A stretch of DNA of 64,000 nt from JANWVO01 sp037446555 (GTDB lineage: Bacteria > Acidobacteriota > Terriglobia > Bryobacterales > Bryobacteraceae), in the NCBI GenBank assembly GCA_037446555.1, contig JBBIIK010000009.1, positions 27,540 through 91,539 of the forward strand, in the 5' to 3' direction. A model generated the notes under the pieces. The model did no database searches, had not been told where the DNA came from, and saw only the letters and a list, made by a program, of their open reading frames with translations. The position numbers and the translations under genes are program-made. Shown piece after piece: positions 26,683 through 35,685 of the stretch; the stretch's first letter is position 1, and every line of letters starts with the position of its first letter.

Positions 26683-28425
26683 GTGAAGAAATTCCTGCTT
26701 GGCATTCTCGCCGGCTTCATCATCGCCGGCGTCACTTTGGTGGTGGTCGTGTTCGCCGCGGCCAAGTTCGCCCGCCGTGCGCCAGAGCCGCCCGAGGCGG
26801 CATACCTGTCCCTGCGGCTGGGCGGCGACCTGCCGGAACTGCAGCCGATGATGCTGCCTCTGCCCGCCCTGGAATCGAAGGCGCCCCTCACCGTCGGCGA
26901 GCTGTGGAGCGCCCTGCGCCGCGCGGCGCGCGATCCGCGGATCAAGGGCGTGCTGCTGCGCCCGCGCGGCCTCGCCCTCGGCTGGGGCAAGCTCGAGGAG
27001 ATCCGCCACGGCATCGAAGAGGTCCGCAAGGCCGGCAAGCCTGTCCATGCCTGGCTGGCAGGCGCGGGCACGCGCGAGTTCTATCTGGCTTCGGCCGCCG
27101 ACCGCATCTATATGGCGCCGGAGGATGTGCTCGACATGCGCGGGCTGCGCGTCGAGGCCATGTACATCAAGGGCACTCTTGACAAGCTCGGCGCCGAAGT
27201 GGAGATCGAGCACGCCGGCAAATACAAGGATGCCGGTGACATGTTCACCCGCACCGGCATGAGCCCGGAAACCCGTGAGGCGCTCGACGCCATCCTCGAC
27301 GACCAATACGCGCGCATCTGCCTGACCGTGGCTACTTCCCGAAAGACCACGCCGGAGAAGGTGCGGGCTTGGATCGACGACGGCCCCTACATCGCGCCCA
27401 AGGCCGTGGCTGCGGGGCTCATCGACGAACTGCTCTATGAAAAGGACGCCGAACAGAAACTCGTCGACGCCGCCAGCGCTGGACTGAAGGACAAGGCCAG
27501 GGCGCTCGCCGTGCGCGACTACCTCCGCCTGCCGCAAGACCTCAAGGGCAAGCGAGTTCGGCAGTTCGCGTTCCTCGTGGCTCAGGGCAGCATCCTCCGC
27601 TCCGCTCCCGCCGACCTGTTCGGCGAAGAGCAGGCCATCACGCCCCGCAACATCGAGCAGCAGGTGAAGCTGATCGAAAAAGATCCCGCCATCCGCGGCG
27701 TCATCGTGCGCCTGGACAGCCCCGGCGGCGACGCCGTGGCGTCGGACGAAATCCTCGAACACCTGAAACGGCTGTCGAAGAAGAAGCCGGTCGTGTTCTC
27801 CATGTCCGACGTCGCTGCTTCCGGCGGCTACTACATGGCCATGACCGGCGACCCCATCGTCGCCTACCCCGGCACGATCACTGGCTCCATCGGCGTCATC
27901 TACGGCAAGGTGAACCTGCGCGGGCTCTATGGAAAGCTCGGCATCAACAAGGAGATCCTGAAGCGCGGGCGGTTCGCCGATCTCGATTCCGACTTCCAGA
28001 AGCTCACCCCGGAAGGACGGGCGAAGTTGCGCGAATCCATCGACTTCATCTATGCGGGCTTCCTGAAGCGCGTTGCCGAAGGACGCAAGAAGAAGGTGGA
28101 AGAGATCGAGCCCTTCGCCCAGGGGCGCGTGTGGTCAGGCACTCGCGCCAGGGAACACGGACTTGTGGATGCCACTGGCGGAATTGACGCCGCAGTGGCG
28201 CTGATGCGCCAGAAGACCGGCGTCAAGGAGGACGAGCCCGTCCGCCTTGCCGTGTTCCCCTCTCCGAGGAGCTGGTTCGACGTCTGGTTCCGCCCCTCGC
28301 CTTCCGATGAAGCCGGCATGGACATGGAAACGGCGATTCTGGCGCGCAGCCTGCCCGCCGGGCTGGCGCCGTGGCTCGCGGGCGGCTTCCTGCGCGTGCT
28401 GCCGTATCAGATCCGCGTCGAGTAG
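26683..28425 (+). CDS. sppA: Signal peptide peptidase SppA, long (67K) type
   Basis: This membrane-bound Ser/Lys protease degrades cleaved signal peptides. It has 580 aa with a GTG start behind GAGGAGGGG and an N-terminal membrane anchor (about residues 5-27). Two ClpP-like domains follow. The N-terminal domain carries the lysine motif AGKYKDAGD (likely Lys182), and the C-terminal domain carries nucleophile Ser380 in VAASGGYYMA. Both catalytic residues are present, so it should be active. Confidence 0.95.
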   Translation: MKKFLLGILAGFIIAGVTLVVVVFAAAKFARRAPEPPEAAYLSLRLGGDLPELQPMMLPLPALESKAPLTVGELWSALRRAARDPRIKGVLLRPRGLALGWGKLEEIRHGIEEVRKAGKPVHAWLAGAGTREFYLASAADRIYMAPEDVLDMRGLRVEAMYIKGTLDKLGAEVEIEHAGKYKDAGDMFTRTGMSPETREALDAILDDQYARICLTVATSRKTTPEKVRAWIDDGPYIAPKAVAAGLIDELLYEKDAEQKLVDAASAGLKDKARALAVRDYLRLPQDLKGKRVRQFAFLVAQGSILRSAPADLFGEEQAITPRNIEQQVKLIEKDPAIRGVIVRLDSPGGDAVASDEILEHLKRLSKKKPVVFSMSDVAASGGYYMAMTGDPIVAYPGTITGSIGVIYGKVNLRGLYGKLGINKEILKRGRFADLDSDFQKLTPEGRAKLRESIDFIYAGFLKRVAEGRKKKVEEIEPFAQGRVWSGTRAREHGLVDATGGIDAAVALMRQKTGVKEDEPVRLAVFPSPRSWFDVWFRPSPSDEAGMDMETAILARSLPAGLAPWLAGGFLRVLPYQIRVE

Positions 28426-28441
28426 CGCCTCGCGGCGGCTC

Positions 28442-30241
28442 TCAACGCTGGTTCGCTTTCAAAACCTTCTTCCGCAGACGGATGGAGCGCGGCGTCACCT
28501 CCACCCACTCGTCGTCGTTGATGAACTCGATCGCCTGCTCCAGGTTCAGCAGCCGCGGCGGCACCAGCCGGATGGCTTCATCCGCCGTGGACGCGCGCAT
28601 ATTGGTCAGCTTCTTCTCCTTCACGATGTTCACGTTCAGGTCGTCCGGGCGCGCGTTCTCGCCGACGATCATGCCCTCAAAGACTTCCGTCCCGGGCGTG
28701 ACGAACATCTCGCCGCGCTCTTGCAGGTTGTAGATCGCGTACGAGGTGGCCGTGCCGGGGCGGTCTGCCACCAGCGCGCCGGTGATGCGCATCGGAATCT
28801 CGCCCTGCCACTCGATGTAGCCGTGGAAGAGCGAGTTCATGATGGCCGTTCCCCGCGTGTCGGTCAGCAGCTCGCTGCGCATGCCGATCAGGCCCCGCGA
28901 AGGAATCAGGAACTCCAGCCGCACCCGCCCGGAGCCATGGTTCACCATCTTCGTCATCTTCGCCTTGCGGATGCCCGTCTTTTCGATCACCACGCCCGCG
29001 TAAGCTTCCGGCACGTCCACCACCAGCAGTTCCTGCGGCTCCATCGTCTTGCCGTCCACGGTGCGCGTCAGGATCTGCGGCTTGCCCACCATCAGCTCGT
29101 AGCCCTCGCGGCGCATCATCTCGATCAGAATCGCCAGCTGCAGCTCGCCACGCCCCATGACCAGGAACGCGTCCGGTCCGCCCGCCTCCTCTACCTTCAG
29201 CGAAACATTCGTCAGCAGCTCCTTGTCGAGCCGCTCCCGCAGGTGCCGCGATGTCACCCACTGCCCCTCGCGCCCGGCGAACGGACTGGTGTTGATCGTA
29301 AACACCATGCCGATGGTCGGCTCGTCGATCCGGATCGGCGGCAGCGGACGCGGATCATCCACGCTCGTCACAGTTTCTCCGAGCGTGATGCCCTCGATGC
29401 CAGCGAGCGCCACGATGTCGCCCGGCCCCGCCGCCATCTCCTCCATGCGCTGGAGCCCCTCGAAGGTGAACAGCTTCGTGATCCGCGCCTTCTGCGAGGA
29501 ACCATCCAGCTTGATCACCGCCGCCTCTTCGCCTACACGCAGCTCGCCCTGGAAGACGCGCCCGATGGCGATGCGCCCGAAGTAATCCGAGTAGTCGAGG
29601 TTCGCCACCTGGAACTGAAGCGGCGCCGCCGGGTCGCCCTTCGGCGGAGGAATGTGGCGCACGATCGCCTCGAACAGCGGCTCGAGCGTCGTGGAACTGT
29701 CCTGCAGGCTCGCGCGCGCGATGCCGTCCCGCGCGATGGTGTAAAGCACCGGGAATTCGAGCTGCTCTTCGGTGGCGTCGAGATCGATGAACAGGTCGTA
29801 GATCTCGTTCAGCACCTCCTGCGGGCGTGCGTCGGAACGGTCGATCTTGTTGATCACCACGATCTGCGGCAGCCGCGCCTCCAGCGCCTTCATCAGCACG
29901 TAGCGCGTCTGCGGCAGCGGTCCTTCGCTCGCGTCCACCAGGAGCATGACGCCGTCCACCAGCCGCAGCGCGCGCTCCACCTCGCCGCCGAAGTCGCTGT
30001 GACCCGGCGTGTCCACAATGTTGATGCGGATGCCGTGGTAGCGCACGCCGGTCGTCTTGGCCAGAATGGTGATGCCGCGCTCCCGCTCCAGTTCGTTGGA
30101 GTCGAGGACTCGCTCCTCCACCTGCTGGTTGGCGCGGAAGATGCCGCTCTGGCGGAACATGGCGTCCACCAGCGTCGTCTTGCCGTGATCGACGTGCGCA
30201 ATGATGGCGATATTGCGGATGCCGGCTTGCTCGATTGTCAT
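28442..30241 (-). CDS. typA: Translational GTPase TypA/BipA
   Basis: This ribosome-associated GTPase (599 aa) is involved in stress adaptation and ribosome assembly. The start is ATG 30241 (MTIEQAGIRNIAIIAHVDHG); the frame could run to 30274 but that part is not conserved. G1 is AHVDHGKTT, G3 DTPGHSDFG and G4 NKIDR; domains III and V and the C-terminal domain are intact. It converges on sppA with a 16-bp gap and is divergent from der. Confidence 0.97.
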   Translation of the reverse strand: MTIEQAGIRNIAIIAHVDHGKTTLVDAMFRQSGIFRANQQVEERVLDSNELERERGITILAKTTGVRYHGIRINIVDTPGHSDFGGEVERALRLVDGVMLLVDASEGPLPQTRYVLMKALEARLPQIVVINKIDRSDARPQEVLNEIYDLFIDLDATEEQLEFPVLYTIARDGIARASLQDSSTTLEPLFEAIVRHIPPPKGDPAAPLQFQVANLDYSDYFGRIAIGRVFQGELRVGEEAAVIKLDGSSQKARITKLFTFEGLQRMEEMAAGPGDIVALAGIEGITLGETVTSVDDPRPLPPIRIDEPTIGMVFTINTSPFAGREGQWVTSRHLRERLDKELLTNVSLKVEEAGGPDAFLVMGRGELQLAILIEMMRREGYELMVGKPQILTRTVDGKTMEPQELLVVDVPEAYAGVVIEKTGIRKAKMTKMVNHGSGRVRLEFLIPSRGLIGMRSELLTDTRGTAIMNSLFHGYIEWQGEIPMRITGALVADRPGTATSYAIYNLQERGEMFVTPGTEVFEGMIVGENARPDDLNVNIVKEKKLTNMRASTADEAIRLVPPRLLNLEQAIEFINDDEWVEVTPRSIRLRKKVLKANQR

Positions 30242-30325
30242 GGGAAAACTGCGGGGGAACCTCCATTGTCGCATGGCAGTGCTCCTCCGCGGCGCCGCAA
30301 GAGGGCTGAGCTAGACTGAAATTGC

Positions 30326-31636
30326 ATGCCGCAGTCCACCGGCCTGCCCACAGTTGTCATCGTGGGACGGCCCAACGTGGGAAAGTCCACCCTCTTCAAC
30401 GCGATCATCGGCCAGCGGAAGGCCATCACCGGCGACGAGCCTGGCATCACGCGCGACCGCATCGCCGGAGAGGCCATCCACCGGCGCCGCCGCTTCCGCC
30501 TCATCGACACCGGCGGCATCATCCCCGACGACGAGGCGCTTATCCCCTCCGAAATCCTCCGGCAGGCGCGCGTCGCACTCGATGAAGCCGCCCACATCGT
30601 CTTCCTTATCGACGGACGAACCGAGATCACCGCCGCCGACCGCGATCTCGCCATGATGCTCCGCCGCCTCGGCAAGCCGGTCACTCTCGCCGTCAACAAG
30701 ATCGACGCCCCCAAGCGCGAGGTGCTCGCCGCCGAGTTCTACTCGCTCGGCTTCGAACGCGTCGTCCCCGTCTCCGCCGAACACCGCCTCGGCATCGCCG
30801 AGCTGCTCGACGCCGCCACGGGCGGCTTTCCGGAAACCGAAGCCGCCGCGGAGGAAGAGGCCGAAGAGAAGCCGCGCGCCATCCGCGTGGCCATCATCGG
30901 ACGCCCCAATGTCGGCAAGTCCACGTTGTTGAACGCCCTGCTCGGCCAGGAGCGCGCCATCGTCAGCCCCATCGCAGGCACCACGCGCGACTCCGTCGAT
31001 GAGCGCATGGTGATCGACGGCCGCGAATACGTCTTCGTCGATACTGCCGGCATCCGCCGCAAGGGCAAGACCAGGCTCATGGCGGAGAAGCTCAGCGTCG
31101 TCATGGCGCGTAAGCACATCCGCATGGCCCACATCGCCCTGCTCGTGCTCGACGCCGAAGAGGGCCCCGTCGGAGGCGACGCCACCATCGGCGGCTACGC
31201 CCATGAGGAGGGCCGCGCCCTCGTGCTCGTCGTCAACAAGTGGGACCTCCTCGACGACCGCCGCCGGAAAGAATACGAGGCCGCCATCCGCGCCCAGTTC
31301 CGCTTCCTCGACTACGCCCCGCTCGTCTTCGTCTCCGCCAAAGAGAAGCGCGGCATCCGGTCGCTTCTCGAGAAGATCGACGAGTGCTGGGAGTCTTTCA
31401 ATCTGCGCGCGCCCACCGGCGAGTTGAACCGCCTTGCCAGCCAGTTCCAGCTCGAACGCGGCCGCCGCATCTACTACATCACCCAGCCTTCCGTGCGCCC
31501 GCCCACCTTCGTCCTCTTCATGGACAGCGACGAGCCGCTGCACTTCTCCACCGAACGCCATATCGTCAACCGGCTGCGCGAACGCTTCGGCTTCGCGGGC
31601 ACGCCCGTTGTATTGAAAGTGAAGGCGCGCCGGTGA
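30326..31636 (+). CDS. der: Ribosome biogenesis GTPase Der (EngA)
   Basis: This essential double-GTPase acts in 50S assembly (436 aa). Two G domains are visible: GRPNVGKSTLFN with DTGGI in the first, and GRPNVGKSTLLN with DTAGIRRKGK in the second. A C-terminal KH-like domain with the conserved RPPTFVLFMDS follows. The linker between G domains is acidic (EEEAEEK). It converges with the next minus-strand gene one base after its stop. Confidence 0.97.
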   Translation: MPQSTGLPTVVIVGRPNVGKSTLFNAIIGQRKAITGDEPGITRDRIAGEAIHRRRRFRLIDTGGIIPDDEALIPSEILRQARVALDEAAHIVFLIDGRTEITAADRDLAMMLRRLGKPVTLAVNKIDAPKREVLAAEFYSLGFERVVPVSAEHRLGIAELLDAATGGFPETEAAAEEEAEEKPRAIRVAIIGRPNVGKSTLLNALLGQERAIVSPIAGTTRDSVDERMVIDGREYVFVDTAGIRRKGKTRLMAEKLSVVMARKHIRMAHIALLVLDAEEGPVGGDATIGGYAHEEGRALVLVVNKWDLLDDRRRKEYEAAIRAQFRFLDYAPLVFVSAKEKRGIRSLLEKIDECWESFNLRAPTGELNRLASQFQLERGRRIYYITQPSVRPPTFVLFMDSDEPLHFSTERHIVNRLRERFGFAGTPVVLKVKARR

Positions 31637-31637
31637 G

Positions 31638-32225
31638 TCAGCGCGGCACGATCCACTCCACCCGCTCGATGCGTCCGCCGCGGATCTGCTGCGCCAGCGC
31701 CGGATAGCGCAACAGCCTGGCCGCCGCCAGGACGCGCTCCCGCCCGTCCGCATCCAGCTCCAGCGAGTAACGGTCCGCCCGTTCGCGGTAGGAGTAGCCC
31801 GCGTAGCCCGGTTCGCCCAGCCCGCCCATCAGCACATCCCAGAAGCTCGTCCGCCGGAACAGCCGCCTCGCTGTGCCTGTGCGCCTCTCGATTTCGATCC
31901 GTTGGAACGGTCCGCTCAGCACCACCCGCTCGCAACGCTCGAACGCGCAAGGACGCTCCGGCTCCGGCTGTGGCAGCGCCCGCACAGCCTCGCTCACCTC
32001 CTCCAGAGTGCACTCGATCCGCTCCCAGCGGAACCGCGACGCCCCGCTCACCAGCGAGCCGTGCGTCAACAGATGGTGCACCCGCGCCGCATCCGCGCCC
32101 ACCGCCGCAGCGGCCAGCTCCAGCAGTTCCTCCAGTGCCATCTCGCTGGCGACAACCGGCGTGAACGCGATCGCCCCCGCCGCTTCGCTCGAGATCCGCA
32201 CGCGAATCGTTGTGGGCAGCGCCAT
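31638..32225 (-). CDS. Hypothetical protein, 195 aa
   Basis: ATG 32225 is chosen because composition changes before it; the frame stays open to 32474 but overlaps the opposite small gene. The protein has an N-terminal MALPTTIRVRISSEAAG segment and a C-terminal Arg-rich region with LRYPALAQQIRGGRIERVEW. I recognise no domain. Strong G/C third positions support it as a real gene. It is divergent, by 30 bp, from the 95-aa gene that precedes the MidA-like methyltransferase. Confidence 0.72.
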   Translation of the reverse strand: MALPTTIRVRISSEAAGAIAFTPVVASEMALEELLELAAAAVGADAARVHHLLTHGSLVSGASRFRWERIECTLEEVSEAVRALPQPEPERPCAFERCERVVLSGPFQRIEIERRTGTARRLFRRTSFWDVLMGGLGEPGYAGYSYRERADRYSLELDADGRERVLAAARLLRYPALAQQIRGGRIERVEWIVPR

Positions 32226-32255
32226 CGGCCTGCTCCCATCGTACAATCGCAGGCA

Positions 32256-32543
32256 ATGACCGATCTCGAAAAGGTCCGCGGCGAACTCGCCCGCTATGAG
32301 CATCTGCTGCTCGACTTCGACGCCGAACAGACCTCGTCCGGCGTCGAGCTCATCATCCGCCTGCGTGCGCCGGTGGAAGGCGCACACGTCTACCGCGCGC
32401 CCTTGCATCCGCGCGACATCGCGCACCCGCAGTTCCCCTGGACCTTCCAGCGCTATCTCTACGACTGCATGCACGATTACCTTTGCGAACTCTTCGTCCG
32501 CAATCCGCAGGAGCGGACCCCTTCCCCCGGAGAAGGGCGCTGA
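32256..32543 (+). CDS. Small hypothetical protein, 95 aa, coupled to the MidA-like gene
   Basis: It starts at ATG 32256 and ends in TGATG, where the stop overlaps the ATG of the methyltransferase gene. The protein is acidic to neutral with FPWTFQRYLYDCMHDYLCELF near its C-terminus and no signal or membrane segment. I recognise no family. Tight coupling suggests it works with, or on, the following methyltransferase. Confidence 0.72.
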   Translation: MTDLEKVRGELARYEHLLLDFDAEQTSSGVELIIRLRAPVEGAHVYRAPLHPRDIAHPQFPWTFQRYLYDCMHDYLCELFVRNPQERTPSPGEGR

Positions 32544-33535
32544 TGCCCGTCCCCAACCCGCTCGCAGAAATCCTCGCCGGCCGCATCCGCCGCTCCGGTC
32601 CCCTGCGCTTCTCCGAGTTCATGGAAGCCGCGCTGTATGACCCCGTTCACGGCTACTACAGCGCCGCGCGCCGCGCAATTGCCGAGCCCACAGGCGCCGC
32701 CGGCGACTACTACACCGCCACGCAGGTGCAGCCTGTCTTCGGCAGGCTCGCCCGCGCCGCGATGGACCGCTTGCGCGGCGAATTGCGTCTTCCCGAGCAC
32801 TGCACCATCGCGGATTGGGGCGCAGGCCGCGCTCTGATGCACGAGTCCTTCGCCGGCTTCCACTACGTCGCCGTCGATGCCGGCCAGCCCGCGCCGCCGC
32901 CCTTCGAGGGCATCGTCTTCGCCAACGAGCTGTTCGATGCTCTGCCCGTGGACGTCGTGCTCTGCCGCAGCGGCGAGGCGCGCCTGCTGCGAGTGGACTA
33001 CCGTGACGGCGCTTTCTGCTGGATCGAGGCCGAGCCGCCCGAAGACGCCTGGCTCGTTTACGTCGAGCGCCTCGCTTCCCGCTTCGGGGATTACGAGGAG
33101 TTTCAGCTCGAACTCCCCGTGCGCTTCGAGCCGGAGCTGCGCCGCATCGGCGCCTCGCTCCGCCGCGGCTCGATGCTCGTCATCGACTACGGCTTCACCG
33201 AACGCGAAGCCGTGCGCTTCCCGCGCGGAACCTTGATGAGCTACCGCCGCCACACCGCCAGCGAAGACGTGCTGCGCGATCCCGGCTTCCAGGACATCAC
33301 CGCCCATGTGCCCTTCACCTTTCTCGAACAGCTTGCCGCCGCTTCGGGATGGAAGCCCCGGGGGCTCGAAAACTTCTCTTCGTGGCTCCTGCGCGCCGGC
33401 GAGCCGGATCACTTCGCCTCGGCGCTCGCCGCGGACTCGGAAATGGAGGCGGCGAACTTGCGGCTCCAGCTCAAGACGCTGCTGTTCGGGATGGGCGAGG
33501 CGTTCCGCTGCTTGCGCCTCGACAAGGAGGGCTGA
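32543..33535 (+). CDS. MidA/NDUFAF7-like (DUF185) SAM-dependent methyltransferase
   Basis: The 330-aa protein begins with the family hallmark: GPLRFSEFMEAALYDPVHGYY, then a GDYYTATQVQPVFGRL block, ANELFDALPVD and VIDYGFTERE. Mitochondrial NDUFAF7 dimethylates an arginine of complex I subunit NDUFS2; bacterial targets are not established. The glycine-rich SAM motif is less standard (IADWGAGRALM). Its start overlaps the preceding 95-aa gene. A GC stem-loop lies just after the stop. Confidence 0.9.
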   Translation: MPVPNPLAEILAGRIRRSGPLRFSEFMEAALYDPVHGYYSAARRAIAEPTGAAGDYYTATQVQPVFGRLARAAMDRLRGELRLPEHCTIADWGAGRALMHESFAGFHYVAVDAGQPAPPPFEGIVFANELFDALPVDVVLCRSGEARLLRVDYRDGAFCWIEAEPPEDAWLVYVERLASRFGDYEEFQLELPVRFEPELRRIGASLRRGSMLVIDYGFTEREAVRFPRGTLMSYRRHTASEDVLRDPGFQDITAHVPFTFLEQLAAASGWKPRGLENFSSWLLRAGEPDHFASALAADSEMEAANLRLQLKTLLFGMGEAFRCLRLDKEG

Positions 33536-33541
33536 AAACAC

Positions 33542-33565
33542 TGCGGCCCCGGTTGCCCGGGGCCG
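33542..33565 (-). terminator. Stem-loop terminator, probably bidirectional
   Basis: GCGGCCCCGG and its perfect complement form a 10-bp stem with loop TTGC. On the minus strand the stem is followed by AGTGTTTTC, giving a short T run, so it fits as the terminator of the 26-aa lysine-rich gene. On the plus strand it follows the methyltransferase stop and could serve both. Confidence 0.7.
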
Positions 33566-33612
33566 CGCTTTGGATCTTCCCTGGCGGCGCTTCGTCTCAG
33601 AAGCGCTCCGCC

Positions 33613-33693
33613 TTACTTCTTCTTCTTCGCGGCTGCCTTCTTGGTGGCCTTCTTCGCCGCCTTCTTCGCAGCCTTCTTGGTCGCGTTCTTCAT
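33613..33693 (-). CDS. 26-aa lysine/alanine-rich histone H1-like peptide
   Basis: ATG 33693 is eight bases after GGAGAA. The peptide is MKNATKKAAKKAAKKA then TKKAAAKKKK, with 13 lysines and 9 alanines. It matches the KKAA repeats of bacterial H1-like proteins (AlgP, Hc1) but is far shorter than those. A near-consensus promoter lies about 60 bp upstream and a strong stem-loop 48 bp downstream, so it looks like a complete monocistronic gene. A role in binding DNA, RNA or polyphosphate is inferred from charge only. Confidence 0.7.
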   Translation of the reverse strand: MKNATKKAAKKAAKKATKKAAAKKKK

Positions 33694-33751
33694 CGATCTG
33701 TTCTCCGTGACATCAGAATTTGCAGTCGCAGCGCGACAGCATTGTGATCCT

Positions 33752-33781
33752 TTTATAAACTTGGTCTCCGAGTGTTGTCAA
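33752..33781 (-). promoter_or_regulatory. Sigma-70-type promoter for the lysine-rich peptide gene
   Basis: Reading the minus strand, TTGACA (33776-33781) is followed 18 bp later by TATAAA (33752-33757). Both match the consensus closely, and the A/T richness stands out in this GC-rich window. The predicted transcript start near 33745 gives a leader of about 50 bases before ATG 33693. Confidence 0.7.
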
Positions 33782-33846
33782 GAAAAAAATGCAATGAAGG
33801 CGATCGAAGATGCGTTTTCCCCGGCCGAAGAGGAGTTAGAACAGAG

Positions 33847-34530
33847 ATGAGGCGTTTTGTTTTGCCCCTCCGGCGACTGAATGCGGCTCTCTTCGCCCTT
33901 CTTGCGGCGGCGCTGCTCACGTTGCCCGCCGGTTGCAAGCGCAAGCCGCGCGCGCCGCTCGCGCCCGCTGTTCCTTCGCCCGGATGGACGGAGACCGGCA
34001 TTGCCAGTTGGTACGGACATCCCTATCACGGGCGCCAGTCCTCGAGCGGCGAAGTCTACGACATGCACCAGCTCACCGCCGCGCACCGCACGCTCCCCTT
34101 CGGCGCCATCGTGCGCGTCACGAATCTCGAAAACCGCAAGAGCGTCGTCGTCCGCATCAACGACCGCGGTCCGTTCGTCGAGGGCCGCGTCATCGACCTC
34201 TCGCGCGCGGCCGCGCAACAGATCGGACTCATCGGCCCCGGCACCTCGCTCGTCCGCATCGAACTCGCCGGCTACCAGGACTCCGCGCAGAAGGATGCGC
34301 CGCCACTGTTCACAATCCAGGCAGGCGCCTTCGCCGACCGTGCCAACGCCGAACGGCTCCGCGAACGCCTTCGCCGCCGCTTCGAACCCGTCGACATCGT
34401 TTCTTCCTCTGCCTCTCCGCCCCTTCATCGCATTCTGGTCGGCCGCTTCGGTGATCTGCGCGAGGCGGAAGCCGCCGCAGATTCGCTCCGCCGCGAGGTG
34501 AAAGATGTCTTCGTCGTGCGCATCCGCTGA
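33847..34530 (+). CDS. rlpA: RlpA-like septal lipoprotein with DPBB and SPOR domains
   Basis: This 227-aa lipoprotein has a signal ending in lipobox LPAGC. The double-psi beta-barrel follows (ASWYGHPYHGRQSSSGEVYDM, then VRVTNLENRKSVVVRINDRGPF with the catalytic Asp). The C-terminal ~70 residues (FTIQAGAFADRANAERL) form a SPOR domain that binds denuded septal peptidoglycan. In Pseudomonas RlpA is a lytic transglycosylase acting in daughter-cell separation. The start is ATG 33847. Confidence 0.93.
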   Translation: MRRFVLPLRRLNAALFALLAAALLTLPAGCKRKPRAPLAPAVPSPGWTETGIASWYGHPYHGRQSSSGEVYDMHQLTAAHRTLPFGAIVRVTNLENRKSVVVRINDRGPFVEGRVIDLSRAAAQQIGLIGPGTSLVRIELAGYQDSAQKDAPPLFTIQAGAFADRANAERLRERLRRRFEPVDIVSSSASPPLHRILVGRFGDLREAEAAADSLRREVKDVFVVRIR

Positions 34531-34641
34531 CCCGCGCCTTCTCCCGAAGCGGGTCCGGCCCCGGATCGGGCTTACAATGAGGCTTGACGCAGATTCTCGT
34601 AGAGGATTGCTCCTCCCGGGCCACTACATACCAGAGGAGAC

Positions 34642-35685
34642 ATGTCTTCCTACGCGGCTGAAGAGTATGGAGACCGGCGCTGGATGATGCAGGAAAGCAG
34701 GGCGCGCCGCTATGAGCTGGTGGGCCAGTCGGCCCGCCTCAGGAACGTGCTGCGCCTGGCGGCCAAGCTCGGCCGCGGCCACTGGCCCGTGCTGCTGCTC
34801 GGCGAAACCGGAACCGGCAAGGAGCTGGTGGCGCGCACCATTCACGGTAACGGCCCGGGCGGCCCCTTCGTCACCATCGACTGCTCTTCCATGGTGGGCA
34901 CGCTGATGGAGAGCGAGCTCTTCGGTCACGTGAAGGGCGCCTTCACCGGCGCTAACTCCAACAAGATCGGCCTCATCGAGCAGGCCAATGGCGGCACCGC
35001 GTTCTTCGACGAGATCGGCGAACTCCCGCTCGACCTTCAGGCCAAGCTTCTGCGCGTGCTCCAGGAAAAGGAGTTCCGCCCGGTTGGCTCGCTGCAGGTG
35101 CGCAAGTCCAGCTTTCGCATCATCGCCGCCACCAACCGCGATCTCGCCAGGGAAGTCGAGAAGGGAGCCTTCCGCCAGGATCTCTACTATCGCCTCAACG
35201 TGGTGACGCTGCGCCTCAGCCCGCTGCGCGACCGCAAGGAGGACCTGCCGGCCCTGATCCGGCACTTCCTCGAGATGTACGGCAACGGCCACACCATGAG
35301 CGGCGAACTGCTGGAGCTCATGATGAGCTACGACTGGCCCGGCAACGTCCGCGAACTGGAAAACTGCATCCAGCACATGGTGGCCGTCAACAGCGGCCCG
35401 GTGCTCCATCTGCAGGACGCGCCGTCGCAACTGCTCCACTTCCACGAACGCCGCCGCGCCCCGCAGGCGCTCTCGCAAGCCGCTGCCGCCGCCGCTGCCC
35501 CGAACGGCGACGATGCCGGCGACTCCTTCGTCACCCCCGTGCTCCCGCTGGCGGAAATGGAGCGCCGCGCCATCATCAACGCACTGCGGTACACCAAGGG
35601 CGACCGCGTCATGGCCGCGCACCTGCTCGGCATCGGACGCACCACGCTTTACCGCAAACTGAAGGAATACGGGATTCGCGATTGA
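34642..35685 (+). CDS. Sigma-54 interaction (AAA+) transcriptional activator without receiver domain
   Basis: The 347-aa protein has a short N-terminus (about 25 residues) before the central AAA+ domain: VGQSARLRNVL, Walker A GETGTGKE, sigma-54 loop GAFTGA, Walker B GGTAFFDEIGEL. The C-terminal Fis-type HTH reads RVMAAHLLGIGRTTLYRKLKEYG. The lack of a receiver, GAF or PAS domain suggests control by a partner protein (as with PspF) or constitutive activity. Its stop overlaps the glycosyltransferase start (TTGA), so the two are translated together. Confidence 0.93.
   Translation: MSSYAAEEYGDRRWMMQESRARRYELVGQSARLRNVLRLAAKLGRGHWPVLLLGETGTGKELVARTIHGNGPGGPFVTIDCSSMVGTLMESELFGHVKGAFTGANSNKIGLIEQANGGTAFFDEIGELPLDLQAKLLRVLQEKEFRPVGSLQVRKSSFRIIAATNRDLAREVEKGAFRQDLYYRLNVVTLRLSPLRDRKEDLPALIRHFLEMYGNGHTMSGELLELMMSYDWPGNVRELENCIQHMVAVNSGPVLHLQDAPSQLLHFHERRRAPQALSQAAAAAAAPNGDDAGDSFVTPVLPLAEMERRAIINALRYTKGDRVMAAHLLGIGRTTLYRKLKEYGIRD

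Noticed and set aside
33641..33850. Plus-strand hydrophobic frame across the lysine-rich gene
   Set aside because: It is the complement of the Lys/Ala repeats, giving a Phe/Ala-rich artefact.
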